A stretch of DNA of 64,000 nucleotides from Callaeas wilsoni (Eukaryota; Chordata; Aves; Passeriformes; Callaeidae): contig VWPU01009575.1 in assembly GCA_013398955.1 (NCBI GenBank), forward strand, positions 1 through 64,000, in the 5' to 3' direction. Position 1 is the stretch's first letter; every line of letters begins with the position of its first letter. The position numbers were made by a program, and so were the translations under genes. Below the pieces are notes generated by a model that had not been told where the DNA came from, ran no database searches, and worked only from the letters and a program-made list of their open reading frames with translations. Shown here piece after piece: positions 34,644-46,120 of the stretch.

Positions 34644-34869
34644 TCCTGGCAGCAGCCAAGTGAGGCCGCCCTGGCCGGGCAGGGCGTTGGCAGAGGGGCT
34701 GGATCCCTGCCTGGAGCCCACAGGGAGCTCCCGATCCCAGTCAGACGCCGCTGGCAGCCCCACACGGGGCCGGAGAAGCCGCACACAGCCCTGGGAGGGA
34801 GGACACACAACCTGCCTGTGTCGCCCTGCTCGGAGAGGGCTGCTGCCGGTGATGGACACATCCTTATTT

Positions 34870-35795
34870 GTAAGTATTTAATGTTTCTTAGGAAGCACTT
34901 CTAAAAGAAATTGGTATGTAATGACAGCACTCACTGGAAAACAGGCCGATTATAAAATGCACTAACTTATCTGGTATTCATTTGAAAAGTAAATGGATGC
35001 AAGTAAAGGTGAGAGTTCACTACCAATTCAAATATTTTGCTCTAACAGGCTCTAGCACTCCTACTTTAATTCAAGCAGAAGCACAAGTATGAATAATCAA
35101 ACTGGATGATGCTCATCAAAACCTTTGTGCCTTGCACCATTTCAAATGGTCATTGAAGCTTAATGGCAAAAAATTTACATTATTCCTTTAATTTGTATTC
35201 TGTTCCTTCCTTCTGAGTGATGTGATTGTGATTTTCTGTTGCCGGCTGTATTATTTTGATGCAAATGTTATGTGCTGCTACAGTCCAATTTCCTGCTTCG
35301 CCCTCCCCTTTTCTTCCCCCAGGAAAGAAACGACAGCTAAAATAGTTCAAAATTGGGGAGGGATTCTGAAATAGTTCCTTAACTACCGCTCCTAATTAAA
35401 GCAAACAATGCAGGGTCTTGAAGCACCCTGAAAAGCTGAAAATTAATTATTAGCTGAAGGGGGAGGGAAGTGGCTTTGCTCCCCAGACCTTCAAAAAAAA
35501 ATAAAGAAAAAAAAGAAAAGAAGAGAAAAAAAGTGAGGGATCCCAATTCTGCCTACAAAAGAATTAGAAAAGAAAATTTGTAATTCAGTTAAAAACTCCT
35601 TTTGCTGGCACATAATCACCTAGGGATGAATGCTTTATTGAGAGGCATGGGGCTGCAAACCAAAGCCTTGCAAACAGGAGGCCCCCGGGGTGCTCCCGGC
35701 ACGTAATATATGCACCGACTAATTTATTGCGCTGTGACTAATTTCCATTCCTTGTGCTCGGAGTTGCCTCGCTAATTACAGGGATGTTTTCTTAA
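34870..35795. promoter_or_regulatory. long AT-rich candidate conserved block
   Basis: About 900 bases of complex, non-repetitive AT-rich DNA apart from an A/G-rich tract at 35,492-35,535. Motif words include CTTTAATTCAAGC, CGCTCCTAATTAAAG, AAAATTAATTATTAGC, GACTAATTTATTGC and CTAATTACAGGG. It ends abruptly at a CpG island. No coding frame over 60 codons starts in 34.9-35.7 kb, which is unusual beside the frame-rich flanks. Confidence 0.5.
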
Positions 35796-35799
35796 CTTG

Positions 35800-36260
35800 G
35801 GTAATTGCGCTGCCCGCGCGCGCGCCCCACGCCGGCTTTGATGCGCCCCCACGGGGCGGCCGCGCGGGGCGCCGCCCTAATTAGATTGGCTGCCTTAATT
35901 AGGGGAGATGGATGTGGGGGTGCGCGGGGGTGGCGGCACCCAGCTCCCTGCCACGCAGGCACGAGGCCGGCAGGGGAGCGGGATGGCGCCCAAGCCCAAG
36001 GCGGGCTCTTCCAGAATGGCGAGGATACGCCCAAAACCAACAGACCTCTGAAACGCGGACATCCCGGCGTGGATGCCGCCACCCACCCCATTCCCACCAG
36101 AGGGGCCAGAGCCAAGCTCCCACCAGGAGCATCCCTACAGACACACGCGAGGGGCAGCCCCGTGTGCCCGCGTCACCGCCCGTTCGACGCCTGCTCAGCC
36201 CGTCTCCAAATCCGCCGCCTTAATGCCGTCCTCGGCAGTCACTCACGCGGGCGCAGTTAT
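35800..36260. promoter_or_regulatory. CpG-rich patch
   Basis: It starts with an alternating GCGCGCGC run at 35,815-35,824 and contains an inverted AATTAG..CTAATT pair around 35,879-35,904. High CpG density, no supported exon. Possible promoter of an unannotated RNA or a Polycomb-type island. Confidence 0.4.
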
Positions 36261-37380
36261 TAGACAGATAATCACTTCCTTGAAATAATTTCAGCACTCG
36301 ACTCTAATAAAAGAGATTCCTTTGCGAGGACCCTCGGTGAAAGGGGCTCCCCGCACGGCGTGGGTCAATGGGGTTCTGCTCCGTCCTCTCTCCAGCCCAA
36401 CAATTGCCTTTCACCCGCTGAAGAGCGGCCCAGGACACCCGTCCAGGGCCAGCCTCAGACACTCGCCTTAATAAAAGCTTGACATCTGAAATTCTGCTGC
36501 TTTACCCCTCCCCTAGCAAAGACTTGGTCAAGATCCCGGAAAATTAATGTCGTATCAGTAAAAACTCATCCCCTGGCAGGGAAGGCCAAGGGAAGGTGGC
36601 GAAGGCCTCAGTGCCAGAGGCTCCCACAGGGCGGTGGCGATGGAACCGCACGGGAAGCGTCGCTTCCCGTCGGGATGCGCCGGCCTGTCTGCAGGACTGG
36701 GCCATGGCCGCGTCACCCACATCCCACAGGATCCTGGCAGACAGAGGCCAGGGAGAGGCCGTCCAGCTGGAAGTCTGGGCAGCACGGAGAGTCCCCAGAC
36801 TCTACCCAAACTATGGAATTGCAGCAGCGGGCTCTGACAGAGCCTGCGCTTCTCCAAGGTGACTTGAAGCCTCATCCCGCTGGAGATGCCTTCCTCCGCG
36901 CATTTGGGACCTCCGGCAGCTTGAGGAAATGTAGTCGTTTCCCTTTTATATTCAAATAAGCAAAACCAGCGTTTCAGCTCCTGTTCAGAGGTGGGGTGTG
37001 ACCTGGTTTCACGGACAGAGACATGTGAGAGAAGGAGAAATTTAGCGTCTCTGCCACAAAATTAACTGACACGGATGCCCAGGCAGGGATCCTGCACAGG
37101 AGATTCTCTCCATCGCTGCCCAGCCAGGCCACGGGTGCGGCTCCCCAGCAGCCCGCTTCCCAGCACACCAGCAGGCTGGAGGGCTTGGAACAGGTCTGGG
37201 AGCTCGGTCTGTTCGCCGAGCGAGCTCCCTGCAGCCTGTTGTGCAAAGCCAGCTATTCCCAGGTGGATTTTGGGGCGAGGAGCCTGTGGCTGCCCACATG
37301 TGGGGCTCTCGCGGCCCACCGGGCACCGCGGGTGCGTGGGAGACGCTCACGTGTGTGAAGCATCTTCTCAGGCTCACGCT
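36261..37380. other. intergenic, no gene seen
   Basis: AT-rich 36,280-36,560, then GC-rich with opposing chance frames. Confidence 0.4.
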
Positions 37381-38030
37381 TGCTGTGAAAAAGGAAATAA
37401 AAAGAGCCTCCCCCCTCCAGCTGCCTTCAGCATCTCCTTTCTAATAACTTGGCATATTCACTTAATACAGGCCGGCTCCTTCCAAGTCGTTAGCGGCGGC
37501 AGGAGACACAGCCGGAACGCTGACCTGGTTTGCTTGCCAAGACAGAGCAAAGAGAAACCTTCACATAATCATTTCCAAACATTAAAATGGCTCCATTGTC
37601 ATTATAGCTGAGAGATTGAATTCGCCTCATCAAAGCGGCGTATGACAGGTGACTCAATAGGCTGGTGCCAAGCGCGGAGGCAGGAGATTAGCAGGGCACT
37701 GATATCATTATTTCCGCCTATCACAGATTCGGCAGGGAGGCAATTGTAATTTCTGGGCTTATTAGTCTGCATTCGCAGGAAAAAACCTGGTGATAAACCT
37801 CAGTGTGACAGCCAGGCATTTGTGCAGCAAGTGCTGTCACAGTGACACTTGGAAAATGCCAATGTGGATACGTTCTCCTAATCCCCCCTAATGGAGGTTA
37901 AAGCCTGGCACAAAGGCACTCTTATCGCTGATCGGGACACTAATAACATTTGCATTTTTAAGTTAAATATAGTAAGTAAAGAATAAGTCTCCTCCTCGCG
38001 GCTTCGGCAATTAACTCAGCCTTGGAAGGA
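37381..38030. promoter_or_regulatory. candidate conserved non-coding element
   Basis: A complex stretch with CTAATAACTTGG, GCTTATTAGTCTGC, TTGTAATTTCTGG and GACACTAATAACATTTGC. Low repeat content and no coding frame. Function inferred from texture. Confidence 0.35.
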
Positions 38031-39415
38031 TAAAAGCCGAGCGGAGATTCCAGCCGGCCGGGCTCTCTCCCACGGCAGGTCGGCATTCCCAGAGCAGCAC
38101 CTGCGCTCTCCGTGCTCACGGCCGGGGTGAGACCTGGCAAAGGGGGAAATGCTGGCTCCTGGGGGCCGGGGCTGCTGGCCCAGGGCTGCCCTTTCCCCCG
38201 GCAGGGGAGATTCTTCCGGGGCTTCCACTCACTTTTCCAAGTGGTTTTGCTTCGGAGGGACAGAACTTTTAGGGTTTTTTCTTCTGCCTCACGGTGCCAG
38301 CTGGGCTTGGGGTTCCTGTTAGAATTCCCCCCGGACAGAAGCCCAGCACGTGTGCATGGACACGCACACGCACACTCTCCACAGGAATTTCTTAAGGAAA
38401 AAAATAATTACAGGTGGTAAACTGTTACTTTCCCACATTTAAATAAGAGACCAATTAAGAAGACTATGTAATTCAATTCTGGAGTGAGTGCCACTGAATT
38501 CAATTTGTTTCAGGTCAATGAATATAATGTGAAGTTATTAACAAAAAGGTCAGGGACTGCATATAAAATATACACACATGACACAGGCAGAGTAATTAGT
38601 ACACATTTCACATGTTCTGCTGCTCAGACATATGGTGTAGAAAATCTGAGCAGGATTAGATGGTAATAAATGTTCCCCTCTCCCTCCCACCAGCTCCCTA
38701 TTTAAATGGGGTTTATGGCTATTCCCCTGGTGTTCCCGGGATCTGCCGAAGGTTGAGGACCCACAGCCCACACAGCAGCGCTGGGGTGGGGCCCTCGGCC
38801 AGGGCAAAGCTCCAGGGAAAGCTGGGGCTCTCCCAGGGCGAGGGATCCCGACGGAGCAGCTCGAGCCACAAGCCAGCACATGCTGGGACAGGGACAGTTT
38901 TTGGGGACCTCGTGCCCCACAGGCTGCTTGTCCCCAGGCCACACCTTTGTGGTGCCCTCACCAAGAATTGCTCTGTTTTTCCACGCCGGTTTGATACAAG
39001 TGCACACTCAATGGGAAGTTACTGCATTAATATAACAAAACATTCAAATTGTATGGTTAAGCAGCGGTTGAATTTGAAAAAGTCCACGGCACACACACAA
39101 AAAAGAAAGAGGACAATAAAGCCCCAAACGCCTTTCTGACCCTGAGCTTGAGTGTTGCACACCAGGATTCTCTGGCAGGTCAGGATGCACTTTCATAGAG
39201 GAGGAATACGAGGACTTGGGGAAAACTCCTCTGAAAGTTACAGGCAGAAATCCCAAGGTACGAGAACTCTGCCCAGCTTCTGTATCACGGAAGGGCTTTC
39301 AGAAAAGGCAAAAAGACAAAAAATGCTCTGTGGCAGCCCTGGCCCTGTCTCCGCGGGCAGGGAGGAACGAGCCCCGCTTGGGTAGCGGAAAAGGGCCGAA
39401 ACCTCTGTTTAAAAG
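38031..39415. other. intergenic, no gene seen
   Basis: An AT-rich part at 38,390-38,690 includes AGACCAATTAAGAAG, and the rest is mixed. The 159-codon plus frame at 38,660-39,139 has no recognised domain. Confidence 0.4.
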
Positions 39416-39419
39416 CCTC

Positions 39420-39670
39420 CAGCCTCCCACTGCAGCGCCTGCTCCTGGAGGGAGGGCCGCTGCCGGGTGCCAGCATCCCGGGGGAAAGGCGCCGCACGGC
39501 CCGGGAGCCGCTCCGCGGCCGGGGCCGGGGCTCCGCACCGCCCCTGCCGTGAGCCGGGACCACACACGCGGCCCTACAAAAGCCTGCCCAGAGCCCGCTC
39601 AGCGCCGCTCCTCGGGCACGCCCGGCCGGAGCAGCCCCCGCCTCCGCCGGGCGCTAGAGGATCAGTCCCT
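39420..39670. promoter_or_regulatory. CpG-rich patch
   Basis: A short CpG-dense patch is followed by ordinary DNA. Open frames on both strands are composition effects. Confidence 0.35.
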
Positions 39671-41095
39671 GCCTAATTCCAGTATCCGCTTCGGGAAGCT
39701 GGACGTATTCGCGGCTGTGGAAGCCTCTTCCCTTGTGACTTGCCCCAGCGTTTCTGGAAGTAGCAGTGAGGGAAACCTCGGAAGTGACGCCTGGCAGCTT
39801 CCCCAGCCCTTGCTGTGGGGAGCTCAGTCTCCTTTTAGAGGTGCTCTGGTGTCCAGACAAACCTGCTCGGGATTCTTTGCTGGGAAAAGATAACCCTGCT
39901 AAGGAACCGGATGGGTTTGTGTGCTCCAGCGTTTTCCTTGGCATCTTCTGTTCAGAATGAGATACGCAACCCATTTCCCAAGTTACCCTTTATTGCCGGT
40001 GCGGCCTGACGTGTTAAAGAAATTAAGTCGTTTGTGTATATTGACTAATAATTGCCATTTACTACTGAACTTGGGAGCAGAATAGCCAACTGCAGATATT
40101 TGTTTTAGCCATTATTCCTGTTTTGGTTTTGTGCGGCTGACTGCCAAAGCAACAGGAGAAGCAGGACGTGGAGAGGTGCAGGAATGGTGGGGACAGTCCT
40201 GGATCCATATGGGTTTAGCTTTTGTCTGTAAAGAGGGAACTGTGAAATGACACTGGCTCATACAGGTTCAGGGGTGAATTACGCCTGAAATGGCTGTGTT
40301 AATTAATGTTGCATTGGCTAGGTATTCCAGTCGGGATCCCATCTCCAGAGCAGTCAGCGGAATTCCCTGGGGTTGCTCCGAGGAGACCCAAGTTAGCGCT
40401 CATGGGATAGCCTGTCCTTAAATCAGGGAAAGGGGCCTCGTGGGTTCTGGACTGGCTGCAGCTCAATTCTTCAGCTGCCTCGGCCTGTCCCTCACCCCAT
40501 CCCTCCCTGCAGCAGCCCCTGGGGGATACCCCATCGGGATCCCATTGGGATATGGGGCTGCACAGCAATCCCAGGCACAGCAGCCACTGCGGGTGGCAGC
40601 TCCCAGGCCTGGCACAACCTCCCCGGGGCTGCTGGGACAGGGCAGGCTCTGATCGGTGCTCCTGAAACCAGTGGGCTTCTCCCCACTTCCCAAAATCCAA
40701 CATCACATACTCATCTGTAAGGGAAGCGGACAGGGGAAGGACAGCTCAGCAGGTTGCTGAATATGCCATGTGGAGAGGCAAAGGAAAAAAGCAAACAAAC
40801 AAGAGAAATCCATTTTGTTGTTAATTAAGAAGTCATCTCCCCCCCCCCAAGCGGCCTCTTTGCTCTCCCACTGATTCCCTGGTTTTTAAAACCACTGAAG
40901 CAATTTACGTTCCATTTTACTGTTTGGCTGCGTGTTGGAAAAGAACAAATAAATAAAAAGCAGGGAAATACGTATGTGAAACCTTTGTTTTTCCTTTTCC
41001 TCCCACTTTTCTGTTTCTCTCCACACTAACAACCCACGGCCTGACTCCCCGAACCTCCCCACGGCCCGAGCTGTCCCTGAGAGACGCCACCACCC
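39671..41095. other. intergenic, no gene seen
   Basis: AT-rich around 40,000-40,120 and 40,900-40,990. A C9 run lies near 40,841-40,849. No gene is supported. Confidence 0.4.
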
Positions 41096-41099
41096 CTCT

Positions 41100-41330
41100 C
41101 CATCCCCCCCGGTTGCTCGGGCTGGATTTTTTGTGAACACCCCTGGGATTTCCTCAGCGTTTTCCCAGCCGGGGGGTGGGAGCGGACCTCCCAGGCTCCG
41201 GCCACCGCGGCTGCGGGCTCCGGCCACGCGCGCCGTGCGGGCGGAGGGGGACACCCCGCTCCCCGCCCGCGGGGTCGGCGCCCCCGGCTCGGCAGCCTCT
41301 CAGCGCTCCCGCTCCCCGGCGCTCTCATTA
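41100..41330. promoter_or_regulatory. CpG-rich patch
   Basis: A short CpG-dense segment next to AT-rich DNA (41,330-41,560). No splice-supported exon. Confidence 0.35.
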
Positions 41331-41519
41331 ACTGAAGATTGCGAATGGGTCAGCAGATCTATACACTCCCGTGTTCCTCGGCTCGCTTTATTTATTTCTT
41401 TCTTTTGCAGGATGCTGAATAACTAACCTTTCCCTCAATAGGCAGATTTAAAAAAAAAATAGGATCCATCACACAGCAGCAGGATAGCCTTGCTCTGTTT
41501 TGACCTTTCTGAAATTAAT

Positions 41520-41790
41520 TTCCCAATCTTAGCTTTCAAAATCAGAGATTGAAAAGACCTATTAGATCAGCCAATCCATCTTATCGCTAGTACGGCAGCA
41601 AGCAGAGACCCCAGCCAAGTGGTCCTCTACACAGGGAAAATATTCTGGAATAAGACGGGGCATGAATTTAAAGCGAAATACCTGTTCTGGAATATTCTGC
41701 ACGTGGACACGTACTCTGGAATAACTGCGGCTGATCCTGACTTTCCTCAGTTGACACCTGGAGCCACTCACTGGAACAGAGGGGAGAAAA
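41520..41790 (+). mobile_element. ancient interspersed-repeat remnant (unclassified)
   Basis: The left part, with AAAAGACCTATTAGATCAGCC and AATCCATCTTATCGCTAGTAC, resembles an old CR1/L3-type tail. The right part, with CCTCTACACAGGGAAAATATTC, GTTCTGGAATATTCTGC and GTACTCTGGAATAACTG, resembles old non-autonomous DNA transposon remnants in reptiles. These are memory-based resemblances only. Confidence 0.3.
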
Positions 41791-41799
41791 AAAAAAATC

Positions 41800-42300
41800 C
41801 TATTTTAGGATGAGAAGTGCCTTTTGTGGGGTAGCTCTGGGGAATAATTCCCCCCGACCCTTTTTTCCCAGGCAGGCTGTCGCTCACAGGGCAGCACCAC
41901 CGGGGAGGAGAGGGATGGGTGCTCAGGGAAATTCGCCCCCGACCTGCGAGGATGTGGATGAGGACAGGATTCCGGACTGCAGCTACTCCAGGAGCCTGGG
42001 ATGTTAAAACACACCTCTCCCAAGCGGCAGTTTAGCACCTTTGCTGGGAACACAGCTCTTCTCAGAGAGTCCCTGCTTTTCTGGAGAGCAAACAACCTGG
42101 GGGTGAAACCCCAAATCCTATGATGTGCACCACTCGAGCCGCCCTGGCCAGCTCTGCCAGCCCATGGCAGGGGGCCCCAGCAAGGCCCCTTGGTGCGGAG
42201 AGTGCTCCTGCTGCCACACATCCCTCTCCTCCCATTCCCCTCGGAACCCCTGGGGCTCTGAAGGTTGTGTTTTAATGCCAGCAGTGCTGATCTGGAGGGG
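41800..42300. other. intergenic, no gene seen
   Basis: Unique GC-rich flank of the 56-bp minisatellite. Its open frames continue into the array and are not evidence of coding. Confidence 0.4.
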
Positions 42301-42304
42301 ACAG

Positions 42305-42864
42305 GTCACCCTCTACAGACCTTGGTGTCCATCTCCATCCTGTCCCTCACGGCCCGGTACGTCACCCTCTACCGACCTTGGTGTCCACCTCCTTCCTGTC
42401 CCTCCCTGCCCGGTACGTCACCCTCTCCAGACCTTGGTGTCCACCTCCGTCCTGTCCCTCACTGCCCGGCACGGCATGCTCTACAGACCGTGGGGGCCAC
42501 GTCCAGCCTGTCCCTCACTGCCCGGCACGGCATGCTCTACAGACCGTGGGGGCCACGTCCAGCCTGTCCCTCACTGCCCGGCACGGCATGCTCTACAGAC
42601 CGTGGGGGCCACGTCCAGCCTGTCCCTCACTGCCCGGCACGGCATGCTCTACAGACCGTGGGGGCCACGTCCAGCCTGTCCCTCACTGCCCGGCACGGCA
42701 TGCTCTACAGACCGTGGGGGCCACGTCCAGCCTGTCCCTCACTGCCCGGCACGGCATGCTCTACAGACCGTGGGGGCCACGTCCAGCCTGTCCCTCACTG
42801 CCCGGCACGTCACCCTCTACAGCCCTTGGTGTCCACCTCCATCCTGTCCCTCACTGCCCGGCAG
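42305..42864. repeat. 56-bp minisatellite, exactly ten copies
   Basis: Copies start at 42,305, 42,361, 42,417, 42,473, 42,529, 42,585, 42,641, 42,697, 42,753 and 42,809, each 56 bases. Copies 1-3 and 10 are of type A (GTCACCCTCTACAG, CTTGGTGTCCACCTCC). Copies 4-9 are of type B (GGCATGCTCTACAG, GTGGGGGCCACGTCC) and read as identical to each other. The array thus has a homogenised core between older edges. Because 56 leaves remainder 2 on division by 3, all three plus frames cycle through the same 56-residue period without stops. This gives three overlapping chance frames of about 290-330 codons. Confidence 0.97.
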
Positions 42865-43640
42865 CGCCTGCCGGACTCAGGCATTTCCAGTGTGGCATTC
42901 CCAGAGCTCTTGGGGATGTCTGTGGGGTTTGGAAGAGCAGGGCAGCACCGAGGGGCGTCCTGCTTCTCCCAGGGAGCGAGGAAAAGGAAGCAGGCCTTGC
43001 AGCAAGCCAGGGCTGGTCTCACCGACCTGCCCGCTTGGGCCGTGCCCCAGGTGCAGCCCGCGAGAGAAGCCAGCGGACCCCGAGGGGAGTGCGAGCAGGT
43101 CGGTGCTCTCTGGGGCAGCATGAAGCCCACCTGAGCTGGAGGGAATCCCTTTGGTTCAAGGAGGCAGCTCCACATGGGGCTAGGTGTGGCCTGTCCTCGC
43201 CGGAGCAATGCCACAGTCACACAGGGAGCGGGGAGCCGCCGGCGATGCCGAATGGTGTCATGGCTGTCACGGGTGTCGGTGCCGTGCCAGGTGGTGAGCC
43301 AGGAGAAGGAATTCCAAGTGTGTAAAAAGGAGCTTTTTCCCATGAAATGCGACAGGAAGGAACCTCTGCCGACACCTGCAGTGAACGTGCTCACCGAGGA
43401 ACTGGGAATTACGTGAGCCGGTTTAAAGCCCTGCTACACTTCCCATCAGCGCTGTGGTTTGGGGAACAGCTCCCAGTGGTCTCCCAATGGAACCCCCCGT
43501 TCCGCCTCGGCAGCTCCCGCCCTGCGCACCCATCGTCCCGGTGGGAAGAGCCGCCACCACCCCCTGCGACGGGGAGCACCGAGAGCACACAGCGACGGGA
43601 GCTGCACACTTTGGGCACTCAACAAGTCCTCTCCGCACAC
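42865..43640. other. intergenic, no gene seen
   Basis: GC-rich unique DNA after the minisatellite, with opposing chance frames. Confidence 0.4.
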
Positions 43641-44690
43641 AATCAGGGCCAAAAGATCAATATTGACACTTTAGATGATTTCTCTCAATTTGTGTTTTTG
43701 TCGATTGCCGGGGCAAAGTTCCACTTTTCCGATATCTTGGGTTCTTGGCTAATAGAAACAAATAAAGTGAAAGCTTCTGTCCACAATGGCCGAGGAGCAT
43801 CCATTGTCGGCAGGCGCTAATCGGATTAAATTGGCTCCTGGCTCTATTGCTCGGGGATAACTCACTCCTAAATTTTTTCCCCATCTCAAGGGGATGGGCC
43901 ATTGTTGCTTTTTCCTCCCCCTGTTTTCCTATTTAAATCTGATGGATAGAATGAGGAATGGCTGGAGCTGGCGGCGGTGCCTGCGCCCTGTGAACAAAGA
44001 GTGGAGCCCAGCCCGGGGCCGTGGCTGGTGCTGGGCCCCAAGCCCCTTCTCCCGGCTGGAGCCGCTCCGGCATCGCCGCCGCTCGCCTCTGGAAATCGCG
44101 TTGAAAGCCCGAGCGCAGCCAGGCAGGGAAAAACCTGCGGCCGTCCGCGCTCAGGTCGCTTGGCATTAGCATTTTAATCCGTACCCCTGGCACCAGCCCT
44201 CGGAAGAAGCCGCAGCAGCCGCGTTCCTGCGAGCAGCCCGAAGAGAAGGCCTTAAATAATGCCGCCTTCGGAGGGAGGCCCCGCGCGCCGCCAGCTACAT
44301 TTTGCCCAGAGTCTGATAATTTTCAAAGCTATTGGCAACCTGGGAATTTTCCTGCCTTATCACCAGGGCTCAGCTAACTTCACTAACACTAATCAGAGCT
44401 GGAATCATTCATTCAAGGATTGCATGATCATGTTTTTCTTTAGCAGTGACAGCTGCCTGAGCCGCATTAGCAATGCAGATGAGTCAGCCTAATAGGTTAA
44501 TGCAGAACACGCGAAAATTAGGTTTAATCCCCAGTGAAATAATCTAACATTTTCACATTTCTTGATGTTGGGATAGAGACATTGGTGGTGACTCAATTAG
44601 GTGTAATGTAGATCAAAGCAAATTTACCTTCTGGCTGAACCTTCCCCATAGTTTAGATAGAAGAATATAAGGGTTCTTTACTAATTGGCC
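43640..44690. promoter_or_regulatory. candidate conserved non-coding element
   Basis: AT-rich complex DNA at 43,640-43,950 (GCTAATCGGATTAAATTGG) and 44,290-44,690 (CACTAACACTAATCAG, GGTTAATGCAG, CTCAATTAGGTG) flanks a GC-rich middle. CCGATTA/TAATCC words are OTX/PITX-type sites. Function is inferred. Confidence 0.35.
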
Positions 44691-44860
44691 AATGGCTGCG
44701 GGGAAAATTATACGGAAAGCGCGCGCCGCGCAGGAATTGCGCTCCGGATTTGGATCTGGAGCGGGGCACGGCCGGGCTCTGCCAACGGCGGGCACGGCGC
44801 TGAGCGCGCAGCCCCTTCTCCTCTCCGCAAATGAAGACGTCGTCTGGGGGCTTTCTGTAG
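44690..44860. promoter_or_regulatory. CpG-rich patch
   Basis: Starts with a CCAAT-type ATTGGCCAATGG palindrome-like word at 44,685-44,696 followed by GCGCGCGCCGCGC. It could be a small promoter core on either strand. No coding exon is seen. Confidence 0.35.
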
Positions 44861-44902
44861 TTTTATTTCCTTCCTCCCCCCCCCCCCCTCCCCCCCCCCC
44901 CA
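44861..44902. repeat. poly-C tract (C13 T C12)
   Basis: T/C-rich lead-in, then runs of 13 and 12 C separated by one T. The minus strand is a long G run able to form G-quadruplexes, and the plus strand could form an i-motif. Length may be unreliable in the assembly. Confidence 0.9.
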
Positions 44903-45029
44903 ATTCATTTTTAATGTCCCGTACCGCAATATCCCCGGCGAGGTTTGAAAGACCTTGTATGATAAAAGGAGCATAAAGGAGAGGAAAGACCCCACCCACC
45001 GGCGCGCGTCCGTCTAATGTTTCCATTCC

Positions 45030-45775
45030 CGGGGAATAACATATCAAACAGCAATCGCTTTCAGTCGTAAAGGGAGGGGAACAAAAAATTACATGCCCTC
45101 AGTTGCCAAATTATTTTTTGCCTTGACATCTTAATTCTTAATCCTTGTGTGTGGTCAAATCAGCCTACTATAGACAACCAATCAAGCAATTATTCCTAAA
45201 TTATATTTGCCCAGCTCACATTGATTGGTTATTCTTTTCTTATTGGGTAAGCTCATTAATTCCGAGCAGCTTGCTTATTATGCTTTCCACATCATTTTCC
45301 TTCGGAGCCTATCTACTCACACCAGCCTGCTGATGTTTCAAGATGCCACGCAGAAAAAAAAAGGCCGAGTGATCTATTGCATTGTCTCTTCCAGCAATTA
45401 CAATTCACATTGCTGATTAACTTTGATGTGAAAACTAATGAGATAAGGCAAGTTATCAAGGCGGACCTGATCGTCATCTCATTTATAGAGCATTTGCCAT
45501 CAGTGAATGACAAAAACTAATGAAGATGTATCTGACAGCAGGCTGAGCCGCGGCCGAATTTCGTTTCTCATCAGCAAGTGCTCTGCTTCGAACTCATCAG
45601 TCTATCTGAAACATGTGGAAATTAGCTTAATAATGAAAACACTTCATCCAAATAGACAAATGTTTACATTAAAATAGCTACATGATAAATAGATGTTAAA
45701 GATTTTATGCCTTCTTGAGTCTAAACAATGGAGCACAAAATATGTTCTCATATTCACTAAATCACCCCCATAAAG
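45030..45775. promoter_or_regulatory. long AT-rich candidate conserved block
   Basis: About 750 bases of complex AT-rich DNA with GACAACCAATCAAGC, CACATTGATTGG, GCTGATTAACTTTG, ACTAATGAGATAAGG, CATTTATAGAG and GAAATTAGCTTAATAATG. CCAAT/ATTGG words and many TAAT cores are present. No supported coding frame. It ends at a CpG patch (45,780-45,960). Confidence 0.45.
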
Positions 45776-45779
45776 CTCC

Positions 45780-46120
45780 CCACGTGCCGCCGTACCTGCG
45801 GGCTCCCCTCTTCGGGGGAGGGTGCCGGGCTGCGGCTCGGCCGCTCGCAGCCGGCCGGGTCGGGCTGTAGCTCCGGGATGCCCGGGGCACGGGGGCTGTC
45901 CCTGCCCGGACCGCGGGCGCGCGGCTCCCGAAAGCGGCTTTTTCAGTGCCACCCTAAGAGGAGCGGGAGGTGCTGCTGCTGCTGCTGCACGCTGACTTTT
46001 ACCCAGTGTAGAAAAGGGATCCGGCTACCCCCGGACAAAGTAGAACGCACAGGAAGAATTCCTGTAAATGCAGCAACGTTTCTTGCCTGAGGCAGCACCG
46101 AAAAGCCTCCTGTAATATCG
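45780..46120. promoter_or_regulatory. CpG-rich patch with (TGC)6
   Basis: CpG-dense DNA contains a six-unit TGC run at 45,971-45,988 and a donor-like CCGTAC on the minus strand at about 45,791-45,796. No conserved frame is recognised. Confidence 0.35.

Noticed and set aside
42305..42864. CRISPR-like regular repeat array
   Set aside because: Units are head to tail with no spacers, in a bird genome.
42125..43325. Three overlapping plus frames of 289-332 codons
   Set aside because: All pass through the 56-bp minisatellite, whose length makes every frame cycle without stops. The repeat period is identical in all three, which coding selection would not give.
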